Shown one piece after another: positions 1 to 10,844 of a stretch of 64,000 bases of DNA. This DNA comes from Setophaga petechia. Its lineage: Eukaryota > Chordata > Aves > Passeriformes > Parulidae. Position 1 is the stretch's first letter. Each line of letters opens with the position of its first letter. Made by a program: the position numbers and the translations under genes. The notes under the pieces are model-generated. The model was not told the origin of the DNA. It saw only the letters and a list, made by a program, of their open reading frames with translations, and made no database searches. Location: the NCBI GenBank assembly GCA_024362935.1, contig JANCRA010000126.1:843519-907518 (forward strand), given 5' to 3'.

Positions 1-1240
1 TCCCAGATCCCAGCTCAGCCCCATCCCAGCGGTTCCATCCCAGATCCCAGCTCAGCCCCATCCCAGCTCAGCCCCATCCTAGCTCAGCCCCATCCCAGAT
101 CCCATCACAGCCCCATCCCAGCGGTTCCACCCTGCAGGGACACCCGCGGCTCCCGGCGGTCGCTCTCACCGCGCCGGCCATGGCGGGCTGGAGGGTGATG
201 AAGGTGTCGGGGGTCCCCAGGCCCCAGAGCAGGTGCGCCTCGGGCAGCTGCAGGTGCAGGAAGGCCGAGGACGCGCGGCGGATGCTCAGCTCGGCACCGG
301 AGAAGGGCAGCGTCACCTCCCGCCCGGCCACTGTCACCTCCCCTGAGGGTGACAGCAGTGGCACCATGGGGCGGCCACCGGGGTGGGATCAGTGATGGCA
401 GCGTGGGGACAGCAGGGACAGGGACCGGAGCGGCCCCCGCTGCCACGGAGCCTTGGAACGGGCACTGGGATGTCACCCACCGCCGTAGGGACAGGGGAAC
501 GGGCACTGGGATGTCACCCACCGCCGTGGGGACAGGGGGTGGGCACTGGGATGTCACCCACCGCCGTGGGGACAGGGGGTGGGCACTGGGATGTCACCCA
601 CCGCCGTGGGGACAGGGGAACGGGCACTGGGATGTCACCCACCGCCGTGGGAACAGGGGAACGGGCACTGGGATGTCACCCACCGCCGTGGGAACAGGGG
701 AACGGGCACTGGGATGTCACCCACCGCCGTGGGGACAGGGGGTGGGCACAGGGGTGAGACCACTGCCACAGCGACACTTGGGGACAGGCACTGGGGCGGC
801 TGCCACAACACCACCGGGGTGTGGGGACAACGCCAGTCCCGGTCCGGGGCCCTGTCCTGTCCAGGTGTGTCACCTGTGCCGTGGAGCCGCGCCGTGGTGC
901 GGTTGGTGGTGACAGTGAGGCTGCGGGGACAGCCCAGGTGGCTGTCACACGGCTCGTGCTCGGCTGTGATCAGCAGCCGCCCCGCCACGAAGTCCTGGGG
1001 ACAGAGACACGGTGACACCCCCGGCGGAGCCCTGACACCGCGGCCACCGCGGCCACCTCCTGTCACCCCCATGGCCACCGCGGCCACCTCCTGTCACCCC
1101 ACGGCCACCGCGGCCACCTCCTGTCACCCCCATGGCCACCGCGGCCACCGCGGCCACCTCCCCGTCACCAACACAACACCACGGCCGCTACCAGAGCACG
1201 ACCCCGTCACCGCTCGGCCACCCGCGATGTCCCCCGTGTC
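1..1240. repeat. Intronic minisatellites of SSPO, left end
   Basis: Non-coding sequence around exons 11 and 12 is repetitive. Positions 1-120 hold short degenerate copies of CCCATCCCAGCTCAGCC. Positions about 456-745 hold seven copies of a 40-41 bp unit containing GGGCACTGGGATGTCACCC. Positions 1040-1165 hold four copies of a roughly 28-bp unit containing GGCCACCGCGGCCACC. The period of 40-41 is not a multiple of three, as expected for introns. Confidence 0.85.
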
Positions 1241-4200
1241 CCCTCACCTCCACCAGGGTGTGCGCGCAGGTGGCCGGCAGGGAGAAGCGGCGGCGGTCGA
1301 AGGTGACAAAGTGAGGTCCCCCCAGCACCGCGCACTCGGCCGGGCACCGCTGCTGCTCACAGCGCCAGCGGCCACCCTCGCACGTGCTGGGGACACCGGG
1401 GACACCGGGGACACCGGTCACAACGGGGACACCGGGAACACCGGTCACAACGGGGACACCGTTCACATCGGTCACAACGGGGACACCGGGGGCACCTCGG
1501 GGTCAGCGAGGGGGGGAGCTGAGGGAAGCGGGGACACTGCAGGGGACCCCGGGGTAACGCGGGGACACCGCGGGGAACTCCAGGCTGGGGGGGGACACCT
1601 GGAGCGGACCCCAGGCTGGGGGGGACACGTGGCAGGGGACACTGGGACAGTGGGGGACATCACAGAGGAGCTGGGATAAAGGGGGACACTCTACAGGGAC
1701 CCGGGGTGAGGGGACACCATGGGGGTCACCAGGATGAGGGGGACACCTGTAGGGGACCCCAGGATGTGAGACACGAGGCAGGGAACAGTAGGGGACATCA
1801 CAGGACACCTGGGATAAAGGGTGGCACTCTACAGGGACCCGGGGTGAGGGGACACCATGGAGGTCACCAGGATGGGGGGGACACGCCAAAGGGGGCCCTG
1901 GGGCTGCCCATCAGCGGGGTCGCCCCCAGTGGGTGTCCCCAGCCCGGAGCCGCCGCTGTCACGGCGGTGCCACCCACCAGCGGTTGCAGCGCTGGCGGAT
2001 GCTCTGGCCGGGCTCGTAGCGCTGTCGCCGGTGGTGGCAGGGGCAGGCGGCCGCGGGGACGCAGCGCGGGCCGTCCCGGGCCAGCCCCGGGCCGCACTCG
2101 CAGCCGCCGTGGCAGTGGCGCCGGCACGGGCCCGGCTCGGCGCCGGCCGCGGTGCCACAGGTGACCGGGCACAGCGACACGCAGTCCGAGAAGCGCTGCC
2201 CCGCCTCGCAGCGGCGCTCTGCGGACACGCGACACCGCGGTGGCACCGGCGGCACGGCGGGGAGGGGGCGGCGAGGGGACAGCCCCGCTTCCTACCGCAG
2301 AGGCCGGGGCGGCGCCAGGGGACATCGAGCTGGCGGCGGGAGCACTCCCGGGCGTAGGCGGCGAACGTGGCACAGGCGGCGGCGGGCGGGGGACCGGGGG
2401 GTGACAGGGGATCGGGGGGTGACAGGGGACCGCGGGGGAACAGGGGACCGGGGGGTGACAGGGGTTCGGGGGGTGACAGGGGACCGGGGGGTGACAGGGG
2501 ATCGGGGGGTGACAGGGGATCGGGGGGTGACAGGGGACCAGGGGATGACAGGGGACCGGGGGGTGACAGGGGACCGGGGGGTGACAGGGGTTCGGGGGGT
2601 GACAGGGGACCGGGGGGGTGACAGGGGATCGGGGGGGAACAGGGGACCGGGGGGTGACAGGGGATCGGGGGAGGACAGGGGGTCCACGTCCCCACACAGC
2701 AGTGCCACACACGCTGCATAGAACCCGCTGGGGTCCACCTGGGTTGGAGAGCAGCAGTGAGAATCCTCAAAGACCCCCTAGAAGACCCTAGAAGACTCCA
2801 GAACAGCCCAGAACATCCCAGAACATCACAGGACATCCCAGAAGACCCCAGAACATCACAGAAGACCCCAGGACATCCCAGAAGACCCTAGAAGACCCCA
2901 GGACATCCCAGGTCATCCCAGGACAGCCCAGAAGACCCCAGGACCTCCCTCAGGATACCCCCCTCTGGAATCCCCCAGACCTTCCAGGACCTCCCGGAAT
3001 CCCCAGGACACCCCAGGACTCCTGACCCCGCTGACCCCCCGGGATCTTGCAGAACCCCACGGGAAGTTCCCGGACTCCCCAGGACTCTCTGGAATCCCCC
3101 GGGACCTTCCCAAACGCCCCAAAAGTCCCCAGGACATCCCAGAACAACTCTGGGATCCCCCAGAACTCCCAGGAGCTTCCCGGTGCTTCCCGGGACCTCA
3201 TGGACCCCCCGGGACCCTCCCAAGCCCCCCTGGCACCGCTGACCTCGCCGTGGCACTGCCGGAAGGGCTGGGCCAGCAGCCGCCCGCACGTGGCCACCGC
3301 CGCTGTCACCTCCCCTGGGCCACACCTGGGGCCACCCTCGGGCACGTCCCTGCACGGGGGCTGAGCCGGGGGTCCCTCAGCGCGGGGGCGACCCCACGGG
3401 ACCCCCAGAGGGCACGGGGTGTCACCCTGACCCCCCTCGGGTACCTCCGTGCCGGCCACCGGCACCTTCCAGGCGCTGGCGAAGGTGGCGGCGATGGCAG
3501 CGATGTCCCCATCGGGGAGCAGGAAGTCATCTGGGGACACAGGCAGGGCGGGGGCACGCGGGTGGCACCCAGGTGGGGCGGGGGTGGCACTGGGTGTGTG
3601 GGACTCACCTGCGGGGTCGTCGGTGTAGGTGCCACAGAGCCCCCAGGTGCCACCGCGCAGCTCGGGCTCCACCGTCACCGTCACTGCCACGTGCCCGTCC
3701 CAGGCCACCCGCACGCCCAGGCTGCTGGCCACGGCCACCCAGTCACCCGGCCAGGTGACACCGAGCCCTGTGCAAGGGATGGGGAGGGATGGGGACAGGA
3801 TGGGGACAGGATGGGGACAGGATGGGGACACGATGGGGACACGATGGGGACAGGGATCCCGGTGGCCGCTGGTTGATCACGGTGTTCTGGTGTTTCCTGG
3901 TGGTGCTGGGGGCTCATCCCCACCCTGCCCCAGCCTGGTGGCCTTGGGGACCTCGGGGACCTTGGGGACCTCACCTTTGTGCAGGTAGGGGCGTCCCTCT
4001 GGCACCGCTGCCCCGTTCACTGACACGTTCCGTCCCTGGGCCACCACTGTGTCCGTCCCGAAGGTCATGTGCAGCTCCTGGGCAGGGGGTGGCACTGGGA
4101 CACTCAGGTGTGCCAGGGACAGCGGGGATGGTGACAGGACACTCATGTGTGCCACGGCCACCAGGGATGGACCCATGGGTGTGCCATCCCAAACACATCC

Positions 4201-6967
4201 CAGGTCCCAAACCCATCCCAGCCACAAAACCCATTCCAGTCCCAAAACCCATCCCAGGTCCCAAACCCATCCCAGCCCCAAAACCCATCCCAGCCCCAAA
4301 ACTCCACCCCAGCTCCCATCCCAGTCCCACCCCATCACCCATCTCAGCTCCCAGCCCCATTCCCCCCCGGGAACAGGAGCAGTGACCCAGGTGACCCCTC
4401 CTGTCCCCCTGTCCAGTGTCCGTGTGTCTGACGGTGACATCCCAGGCGCTGTCCCCCATCCCTGTCCCCGCCATCCACCCCAGCCCCATTCCCGGCCGGC
4501 AGTGACTCTGAGTGCCCCCCTCGTGCCCCCCGGTACCCGTGGGTGTGCCAGGCCGATGGTGACATCCCAGGTGCCGTCGGTGGCGGTGGCCAGGCTGTAC
4601 CAGCAGGTCCCGGTGACCCCGAGGTGCCGCCCGTCGAAGGTTCGGATGCGGGACCCTGCCCAGGCCTGGCACGTGGCCGGGGGGCTGCGGTGGCGCGGGG
4701 AGCCCCCGTCCCCGCCCAGGGGCAGGCGGGTGCAGGGCAGGCAGGGCGCCCCGGTGTCCCCGCGGTGCCAGCTGTGTCCCCAGGCCCGCTGGCAGCACTC
4801 GGCGCGGCTCATGGCGCTGCCGTTGTGGCCGGCGCTGTCCTGGCACTGCCACGCGCTGAAACAGCGGCCCAGGGAGCCGGGGCCTGCGGGACGGGCACAG
4901 CGGTGACACCGAGGGGCACGGGGGTGGCATGGACCCCAGCAGCTGTCCCAGCACCCAGAGGGAATGGCACAGTGAGGATGCCACAGCGGGAATGACGTGG
5001 TGGGAATGACACTCATCCCAACTCCCAGCCTGACTCCCATTTTCCATCCTAGAACCAGTCCCAGCTCCCAGTTCCCATCCCAGTTTCCATCCTAGCACCA
5101 GTCCCAGTTACCAGTTCCCATCCTAGAACCAGTACCAGCTCCCATCCCGGCTCCCAGTTCTCATTCCACCTCCCATCCTGGCATCCAGTCCCTCTCCCAG
5201 TCCCTGCTGGGAATGACACGGTGGGAATGGCACAGTGGGAGTGACACGGTGGGAATGGCACGGTGGGAATGGCACGGTGCCAGTGACACGGTGGGAATGG
5301 CACGGTGGGAGTGACACGGTGGGAATGGCACGGTGGGAATGGCACGGTGCCAGTGACACGGTGGGAATGGCACGGTGGGAGTGACACGGTGGGAATGGCA
5401 CGGTGCCAATGGCACGGTGGGAATGACACGGTGGGAGTGACGCCCGTCCCAGCTCCCAGTGGGAATGGCACAGCAGGGATGTCCCCGTGTGCCACCCCCG
5501 TGTCGCCCCTCACTGACCCTCGGTGCAGCGGGCGCCGCTCCAGCCGGGACAGCAGCCGCGCTCCGTGCGGTTCCGGGCCACCGGCCGCATCTCCGGGGGG
5601 CTGTGGGGACAGCCGGTGTCACCCAGCGTCCCGCGGTGCCCCCGGTGCCACCCCCCCGGGCTCACCGGTAGATGTAGCACAGGGCGGGCTCGGGGTCGCT
5701 GTCCCCGGGGGGGCTCCCGCGCTCCCGGCGCGTGCGGTCCCGGTCCAGGCGCCACCCGGCCAGGCTGTACTGGTACAAACTGGGACACGGCACCGCGGCC
5801 TCGCGCCGCGGCGTCACCTCCTCCTGCTCCGTCACCAGCACCGTCCGCTCGCACCAGCGCCTGCGGGCAGCCACGGGATCCGCCGGGATCCACCCGGGAT
5901 CCACCGGGATCTGCCGGGATCCACCTGGGATCCGCCCGGGATCCACCCGGGATCCGCCCGGGATCCGCCCGGATCCGCCCGGGATCCACCCGGGATCCAC
6001 CGGGATCTGCCGGGATCCACCCGAGATCTGCCCGGGATCCGCCCGGGATCCACCGGGATCTGCCCGGGATCCACCCGGGATCCGCCCGGGATCCACCGGG
6101 ATCTGACGGGATCCACCGGGATCTGCCCGGGATCTGCCCGGGACACCCCCGGGATCCGCCCGGGATCCACCAGCACCCAGCACAATCCCAGCTCCCATTC
6201 CAGCTCCTGCCACCCATTCCTGGCTCCCAACCCCCATTCCCAGTACCAGGCCCTGATCTCCATTTTGCAGCCTCAATTCCCAGTTCTCTTTCCCAGCTCC
6301 CAAATCCATTCCCAGTTTCCAGTCCCTGTTCCCATTCCCATCCCCATCCCCATTCGCATTCGCATCACCCATTCCCTGTCCCATTCCCCATTCCCCATTT
6401 CCCTTTCTCCACTCCCATTCCCATTCCTAGTTCCCACTCCCATTCCCATTCCCCATTCCCCATCCCCATTCCCCATTCTCGTTCCCATCCCCATTCCTGT
6501 TCCCATTCCCAGTCCCATTCCCATTCCCCATTCCCATCCCCATTCCCCATTCCCATCCCCATTCCCATTCCCCATTCCCCATTCCCCCATTCCCATTCCC
6601 ATCCCCATTCCCCATTCCCATTCCCATTCCCAGTTCCCATCCCCATTCCCCATTCCCCATCCCCATTCCCAGTTCCCATTCCCATTCCCCATTCCCCATT
6701 CCCATCCCCATTCCCCATTCCCCATTCCCCATTCCCCATTCCCATCCCGTTCCCACTCCCATTCCCATTCCCATTCCCATCCCCATCCCCATTCCCAATC
6801 CCCATTCCCCGTTCCCGTTCCCATTCCCAGTTCCCATCCCCATTCCCCATTCCCCATTCCCCACTCCCCGTCCCCGTTCCTCACCCCGTGGCTGCCCCCA
6901 CGGCTGTCACCCACAGGGCAGCGATGGCCGCCACCCCCCCGGTGACCCCCGGCCCCGCCGCGGCCAT
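170..6967 (-). CDS. SSPO: SCO-spondin, N-terminal exons 1-12 (partial)
   Basis: SCO-spondin is a giant secreted glycoprotein of the subcommissural organ that forms Reissner's fibre in the CSF. Twelve coding exons can be read: 6967-6885, 5860-5666, 5600-5518, 4883-4537, 4077-3975, 3767-3609, 3530-3244, 2738-2296, 2218-1978, 1386-1248, 994-874 and 342-170. All have GT-AG boundaries, and phases agree throughout except for one extra G in exon 8. They encode about 790 residues. In order: a signal peptide ([11 protein letters not shown]...), an EMI-like module (GRWCERT, then CYIYRPPEMRPV and [12 protein letters not shown]), a first VWD (TFDGRH; GLCG in exon 6), a C8 module split by a Pro-rich array, a TIL module ([16 protein letters not shown]), and a second VWD ([14 protein letters not shown]). 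The Gly of the usual TFDG motif is Arg in this second VWD. The match to mammalian SCO-spondin in order and wording is strong. Divergence from ZNF467 repeats the human arrangement. The gene continues beyond position 1. Confidence 0.93.
1388..1870. repeat. Minisatellites in the SSPO intron between exons 9 and 10
   Basis: Positions 1388-1490 carry short units built on GGGGACACCGG and GGTCACAAC. Positions about 1680-1870 carry two diverged copies of a roughly 125-bp unit containing GGGACCCGGGGTGAGGGGAC. No exon is visible between 1387 and 1977. Confidence 0.7.
2385..2690 (-). repeat. SSPO: In-exon 18-bp array coding (PLSPPG)n inside the SSPO C8 module
   Basis: About 17 copies of an 18-bp unit lie between the two halves of the C8 module: [14 protein letters not shown] before it and [10 protein letters not shown] after it. 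Each unit reads P-L-S-P-P-G/D/E on the minus strand. The plus strand has no CT dinucleotide from about 2346 to 2713, so the minus strand has no AG and no canonical 3' splice site exists between the array and [10 protein letters not shown]. The array is therefore most likely exonic. One unit has a run of seven G (2612-2618) where the others have six. That extra base is the only reason the two halves lie in different frames. Confidence 0.8.
2745..3240. repeat. Degenerate 10-11 bp repeats, SSPO intron 7
   Basis: The whole intron is built from CCAGGACATCCCAGAAGACC-like words (10-11 bp sub-units) that become less regular towards exon 7. No coding potential is supported. Confidence 0.75.
3780..4530. 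repeat. Short tandem repeats in SSPO introns 4 and 5
   Basis: Positions 3785-3855 hold about six copies of an 11-bp unit (GGGGACAGGAT). Positions 4195-4350 hold degenerate CCCAAAACCCATCCCAG copies. Exon 5 (3975-4077) lies between them. The remaining sequence looks like plain intron. Confidence 0.7.
5205..5445. repeat. 15-16 bp minisatellite in SSPO intron 3
   Basis: About fifteen copies of a unit like GTGGGAATGGCACG, alternating 'gggaatggc', 'gggagtgac' and 'gccagtgac' variants. The stretch from 4900 to 5200 is degenerate sequence of similar composition (CCCAGTTCCCATCC words). Confidence 0.85.
5875..6170. repeat. GGATCC-rich minisatellite in SSPO intron 1
   Basis: Roughly thirty degenerate copies of a 10-11 bp word (GGGATCCACCC, GGGATCCGCCC, GGGATCTGCC). 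It begins next to the exon 2 acceptor at 5861-5862. The array is dense in GGATC and palindromic GGATCC sites. Confidence 0.85.
6305..6880. repeat. (CCCATT)n-type hexamer array in SSPO intron 1
   Basis: About 570 bp of CCCATT and CCCCATT words with occasional CCCAGTT. One strand is pyrimidine-rich and the other reads GGGAATG, so long open frames appear by chance on both strands. The array ends a few bases from the exon 1 donor at 6883-6884. Confidence 0.9.
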
Positions 6968-7920
6968 GGCTGATCCAGTGTCCCTGCAAAAGTGACATCC
7001 AGGTCACAATTCCCGGGGTGTCCTCGTGGCCAGGGGGTCCTGCAGGGTCACCCCAGTGTCACCCACCCCAATGTCACCCACCCCAGTGTCACCCACCTCA
7101 ATGTCACCCACCCCAATGTCACTCACCCCAATGTCACCCACCCCAGCGCCACTCGCCGGCCCCAGCTCTGGCTCACCAGCCCCAGCGGCTCCGGGATTTA
7201 TGGGAAGTCCCCAGAAGTGCCACCAGCTGTGGTGACGCCGATTGGGCACAGCTGGCGCCTGGGGGGGCATGGTGACACCAGGGTGACATCTCCCCGTTTC
7301 CTGGGAGAAGGCAATGGCGCGGGACATCCGGGATCCGGCACGGGGCGCGGGGACACGGATGTGGCAGGACCGCGGGTCCTGCTCACGCTCAGCCCTCTGT
7401 GTCCCCCCGACCCTGTCGCGTGTCCCCTTGTGTCCGGCCTGTGTCCCCTGTATCCCCCCCTCAATGCCTGCACGTCCCTGTCCTGTGTCCCCTCATGTCT
7501 CCTGTGCCCTCCCAGCCCCGTGTCCCCCGACAGTCGGGTCCTGTGTGCTCCCATGTCCTCCCACACCGTGTCCTCCATGTCCCCCCCATGCCCTCCATGT
7601 CCCTCCCTGCTCTCCATGTCCCCCCCTGCTCTCCGTGTCCCTGTTTCTATCCCGTGTCCTTGCCCCTTGTTGTCCCCATGTCTCCCTGAGTGACCCCAAG
7701 GCCCCCGGTGTCCTCCTGTCCCTGTCCGTGTCCCCCCCGTGTCCCTGTCCATGTCCCCCCTGTGTCCCTGTCCATGTCCCCCCTGTGTCCCGGTCCCGTG
7801 TCCCCCCCGTGTCCCTGTCCCGTGTCTCTGTCCGTGTCCCCCCCGTGTCCCTGCCCATGTCCCTCCTGTGTCCCCGTCCATGTCCCCATGTCCCCCCCAT
7901 GCTGTCCCCAACCCAGTCGT
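6968..7920. repeat. Intergenic SSPO/ZNF467 spacer with C-rich repeats
   Basis: Positions 7050-7150 hold about six copies of a 16-bp unit (CCCCAGTGTCACCCAC). Positions 7400-7920 are a degenerate C-rich array of GTGTCCC and CTGTCCATGTCCCCC words. The SSPO transcription start should lie just right of 6967, but no TATA box or other core element is convincing. Confidence 0.7.
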
Positions 7921-7929
7921 GTCCGTGTC

Positions 7930-8450
7930 CCCTGCACGGGGGACACGCGGTTCGGCGCAGGGGTGCAGGACATGGGGACACACGGGGGGGACACGGGGAC
8001 ACACCGGGGACACACCGGGGAGCCCGGGGGGTGCGGACACGGGTGGGGCGGTCCCGGCGGGGCGGGGGGACCGGCGGCCACCGCGGGGGGCGGGGCGCGG
8101 CGGCGGCGGCGCCGGTGGGGCCGGGGCAGCCCCGAGGCCGCGGGTACGGGCGGGACCGGGATCGGCACCGGGAACGGCACCGGGATCGGCAGCGGGAACG
8201 GCACCGGGAGGGGCAGGAAGGGCGGGGGGACCGGCGGGGAGGGGCAGGATGGGAGGGCGGGGACGGGAAGGGGCACGGAGGGGACAGCGGGGAACAAAAA
8301 CGGCTCGGGGGGCGACCGAGGGGGGCTGGGGGTGCGAAAGGGGCTGGGGTGGGGGTACGGGGGGGACCCAGGGCGGGCGGAGAACGGGGTGGGGTGGCCG
8401 TGAGCTCCTGGGGAACCAGGACGGGGGCACCACTGCACGGGAACCCCGCG
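7930..8450. promoter_or_regulatory. CpG island, probable ZNF467 promoter
   Basis: A very CpG-rich stretch with GGGGCGG boxes, CGGCGGCGGCGGCG near 8100 and a short repeat of ACCGGGATCGGC words (8150-8215). It lies just upstream of the first recognisable ZNF467 exon and is divergent to SSPO. Promoter status is inferred from composition and position. Confidence 0.6.
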
Positions 8451-8671
8451 GAACACCTCAGAGCCCCCCGGCTCCCTGCGAACCCTGCCTGACCCCCCTG
8501 AACCCCCCCGGATTGCCCCCGAACCCCTCCAGAGCCCCCGGACCCACCAGGCAGGACAGGAGAGTGTCCGGCCCCACCGTGCCCGGGGGTCGCGGGGATC
8601 CCGAACCCCCCGGTGGGCAGCGGGTCCCGAGCTCGGGTCTGGGGGGGCTCACCCCGTGTCCCCCCCCGCAG

Positions 8672-10844
8672 GTCCCCCCGTGGCCAGGACGGAGCTGGAG
8701 GAGATGGAAGCACCGGGATGCCCCGGCTCAGGTGGGCACTGGGGGATTCCGGGGGGGTCTCGGGGGGGCCCGCGGGGTGCTCGGGGACCCCTGAGCCAGG
8801 GAGGGACCCGTCTGTGCCTCTTTGTCCCCCCAGAATGGCTGGTGGTCCCCAAGGCGGAGGTGACCCCCGAGGATGATCCAGGGGAGCCAGAGCTGCACGA
8901 CTCAGGTGAGGGACGGTCACAGCGGCAGTGCCAGGCGTGTCCCGGGAGCGCTGGGGCCACGGGGTCACTGTCACCCTGTCCTGGGCCTGTGGCAGTGCTG
9001 GGTCCTTGGGGGGTGGTCACCATGTCCCCAGGGCCAGTGACTGTGCCAGGTCCTCGAAGTGACGGTCACCACGTCCCCGGTGCCGATGGCCTCGATGGTC
9101 CCCGTGCCCGGTGCCAGTGGCAGCTCCACGGCCTTGGGTGGCAGCTGCCGTGTCGCGGTGGCTGTGCCGGGACTCCCTGGCGTTGGCACGTCCCTCCCGT
9201 GTCCCCGCAGGGCAGTGGCTGGTGCGGAAGGTGAAGGTGGAGGAGGAGGAGGATGAGGCCGAGGCCTGGGCGGCCGCAGCTGGAACCGGGGCCCCGCTGG
9301 CCCCGCCGGCCCTGCCCGGCACCTTCGCCCCCGAGCCCGCCGGGTCCCCGGGGATCGCCGGCGGCTGCAAGGCGGAGGAGCCGTGCCCGGAGGAGCTGGG
9401 GTACGGCGTGCTGCCGGCCTGGGGGCCGCGCCTGGACGGCATCGGGATCGGCTTCGGGGCGGGCACCGGCACCGGCGCGGCCGCGGGGATGAGCCCCGGC
9501 CCCGGCGGGTGCGGGCGCCGCTCGCAGCCCGGCCCGCGGCCCTTCTGCTGCCCGCAGTGCGGGAAGGCCTTCGGGAAGAAGGCGCACCTGACGCGGCACC
9601 TGCGGGTGCACACGGGCGAGCGGCCGTTCCCGTGCCCGCACTGCGGCCGCCGCTTCCGCCAGCGCATCCACCTGCGCTCGCACCTGCGCACGCACACCGG
9701 CGAGCGGCCCTACCCCTGCCCGCGCTGCGCCCGCCGCTTCCGCAAGAAAACGCACCTGGACCGGCACCTGCGCACGCACACCGGAGAGCGGCCGCACCCC
9801 TGCCCGCGCTGCGCCCGCCGCTTCGCCCACCGCCAGCACCTCCTGCGCCACCTGCGCCTGCACGGCGACCCCGCCCCGGGGCACGGCGACGGGCACGGCG
9901 ACGGCCCTGCCCAGGAGAAGCCGCTGCCCTGCCCGGGGTGCGAGATGAGCCTCGCCTGGAAGCAGAGCCCGGCGTCGCACCTGGGGCTGCACACGGCAGC
10001 GGCGCCGGCAGCTGGGAATGGACACGTGGATGAGCAGCGGGACGGGGACGGGGACGGCCCTGCCGAGGAGAACCTGCTCATCTGCCCCCAGTGTGGGACG
10101 GGCATCCCCTGGAGGCAGAACTCGTCGTCGCACCTGTGGCAGCACCTGGAGAGCCAAGCCCTCGGCTGTGCCCAGGACCCTCAGCACCCCCTGCAGCCCC
10201 CACAGGAGCCCGGGGCCCAGGACCCCCAGCACCCCCCACAGGTGCCCACGGCCGAGCCTCCCTTCGTGCAGGACCCCCAGCTCCTGCCACAGGTGCCCGG
10301 TGCCAACGGCAGCCACGGCTGTGCCCAGGACCCCCTGCCCCTCCTGCAGCCCCCACAGGTGCCCGGTGCCCAGGACCAGCAGCCCCGGCCCCAGGTGCCC
10401 GGTGCCAAAAGTGGCCAGGGCCACACCCAGGACCCCCCACAGGTGCCCCCTGCCCAGCGCCCCTTCACGTGCCCCCAGTGCGGGCGCGGCTTCGGGCGCA
10501 AGGCGCACCTGGCGCGGCACCTGCTGGTGCACTCGGGCACGCGGCCCCACGCCTGTGCCCGCTGCGGGCGCCGCTTCAGCTCCAAGACCAACCTGGGCCG
10601 GCACCAGGCCGTGCACACGGGGCTGCGGCCCCACCACTGCGCCCGCTGCGGCCGCGGCTTCACCCGCAAAACGCACCTGGAGCGCCACGAGCGCACCCAC
10701 GGCACCGGCACTGGCACAGGGACGGGCACGGGAACGGGCACGGGCACCACTGGTGCAGGGATGGCCACAGCCACCGCTGCCCCTGGCACTGGCATCACTG
10801 GGTCCCAGCTGGGCTGGCCAGAGCCCCCCACCCTCTGCCCCTGA
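8672..10844 (+). CDS. ZNF467: Zinc finger protein 467
   Basis: A C2H2 zinc-finger nuclear protein. Coding exons are 8672-8731, 8834-8905 and 9211-10844. The ATG at 8704 has a strong Kozak context (purine at -3, G at +4) and gives 577 residues, against 595 in human as recalled; an upstream exon could extend it. The motif QWLVRKVKVEEEED matches the EEWMIRKVKVEDED stretch of human ZNF467. Four consecutive fingers (residues about 144-252) match in order: KKAHLTRHLRVH, QRIHLRSHLRTH, KKTHLDRHLRTH and HRQHLLRHLRLH. Two degenerate fingers follow (EKPLPCPGCEMSLAWKQ near residue 270 and LLICPQCGTGIPWRQ near 323). Next comes a Pro/Gln-rich spacer with repeated PPQVPGAQDP words, then three fingers (about 450-535). 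The frame is fully intact. The gene is divergent from SSPO, as in human. Confidence 0.93.

Noticed and set aside
456..757. Evenly spaced 40-bp direct repeats resembling a CRISPR array
   Set aside because: No distinct spacers, the repeats are contiguous, and the context is an intron of a vertebrate gene.
2390..2690. The 18-bp array as a simple intron of SSPO
   Set aside because: No AG on the minus strand between it and the next conserved C8 residues. An unusual splice cannot be fully excluded.
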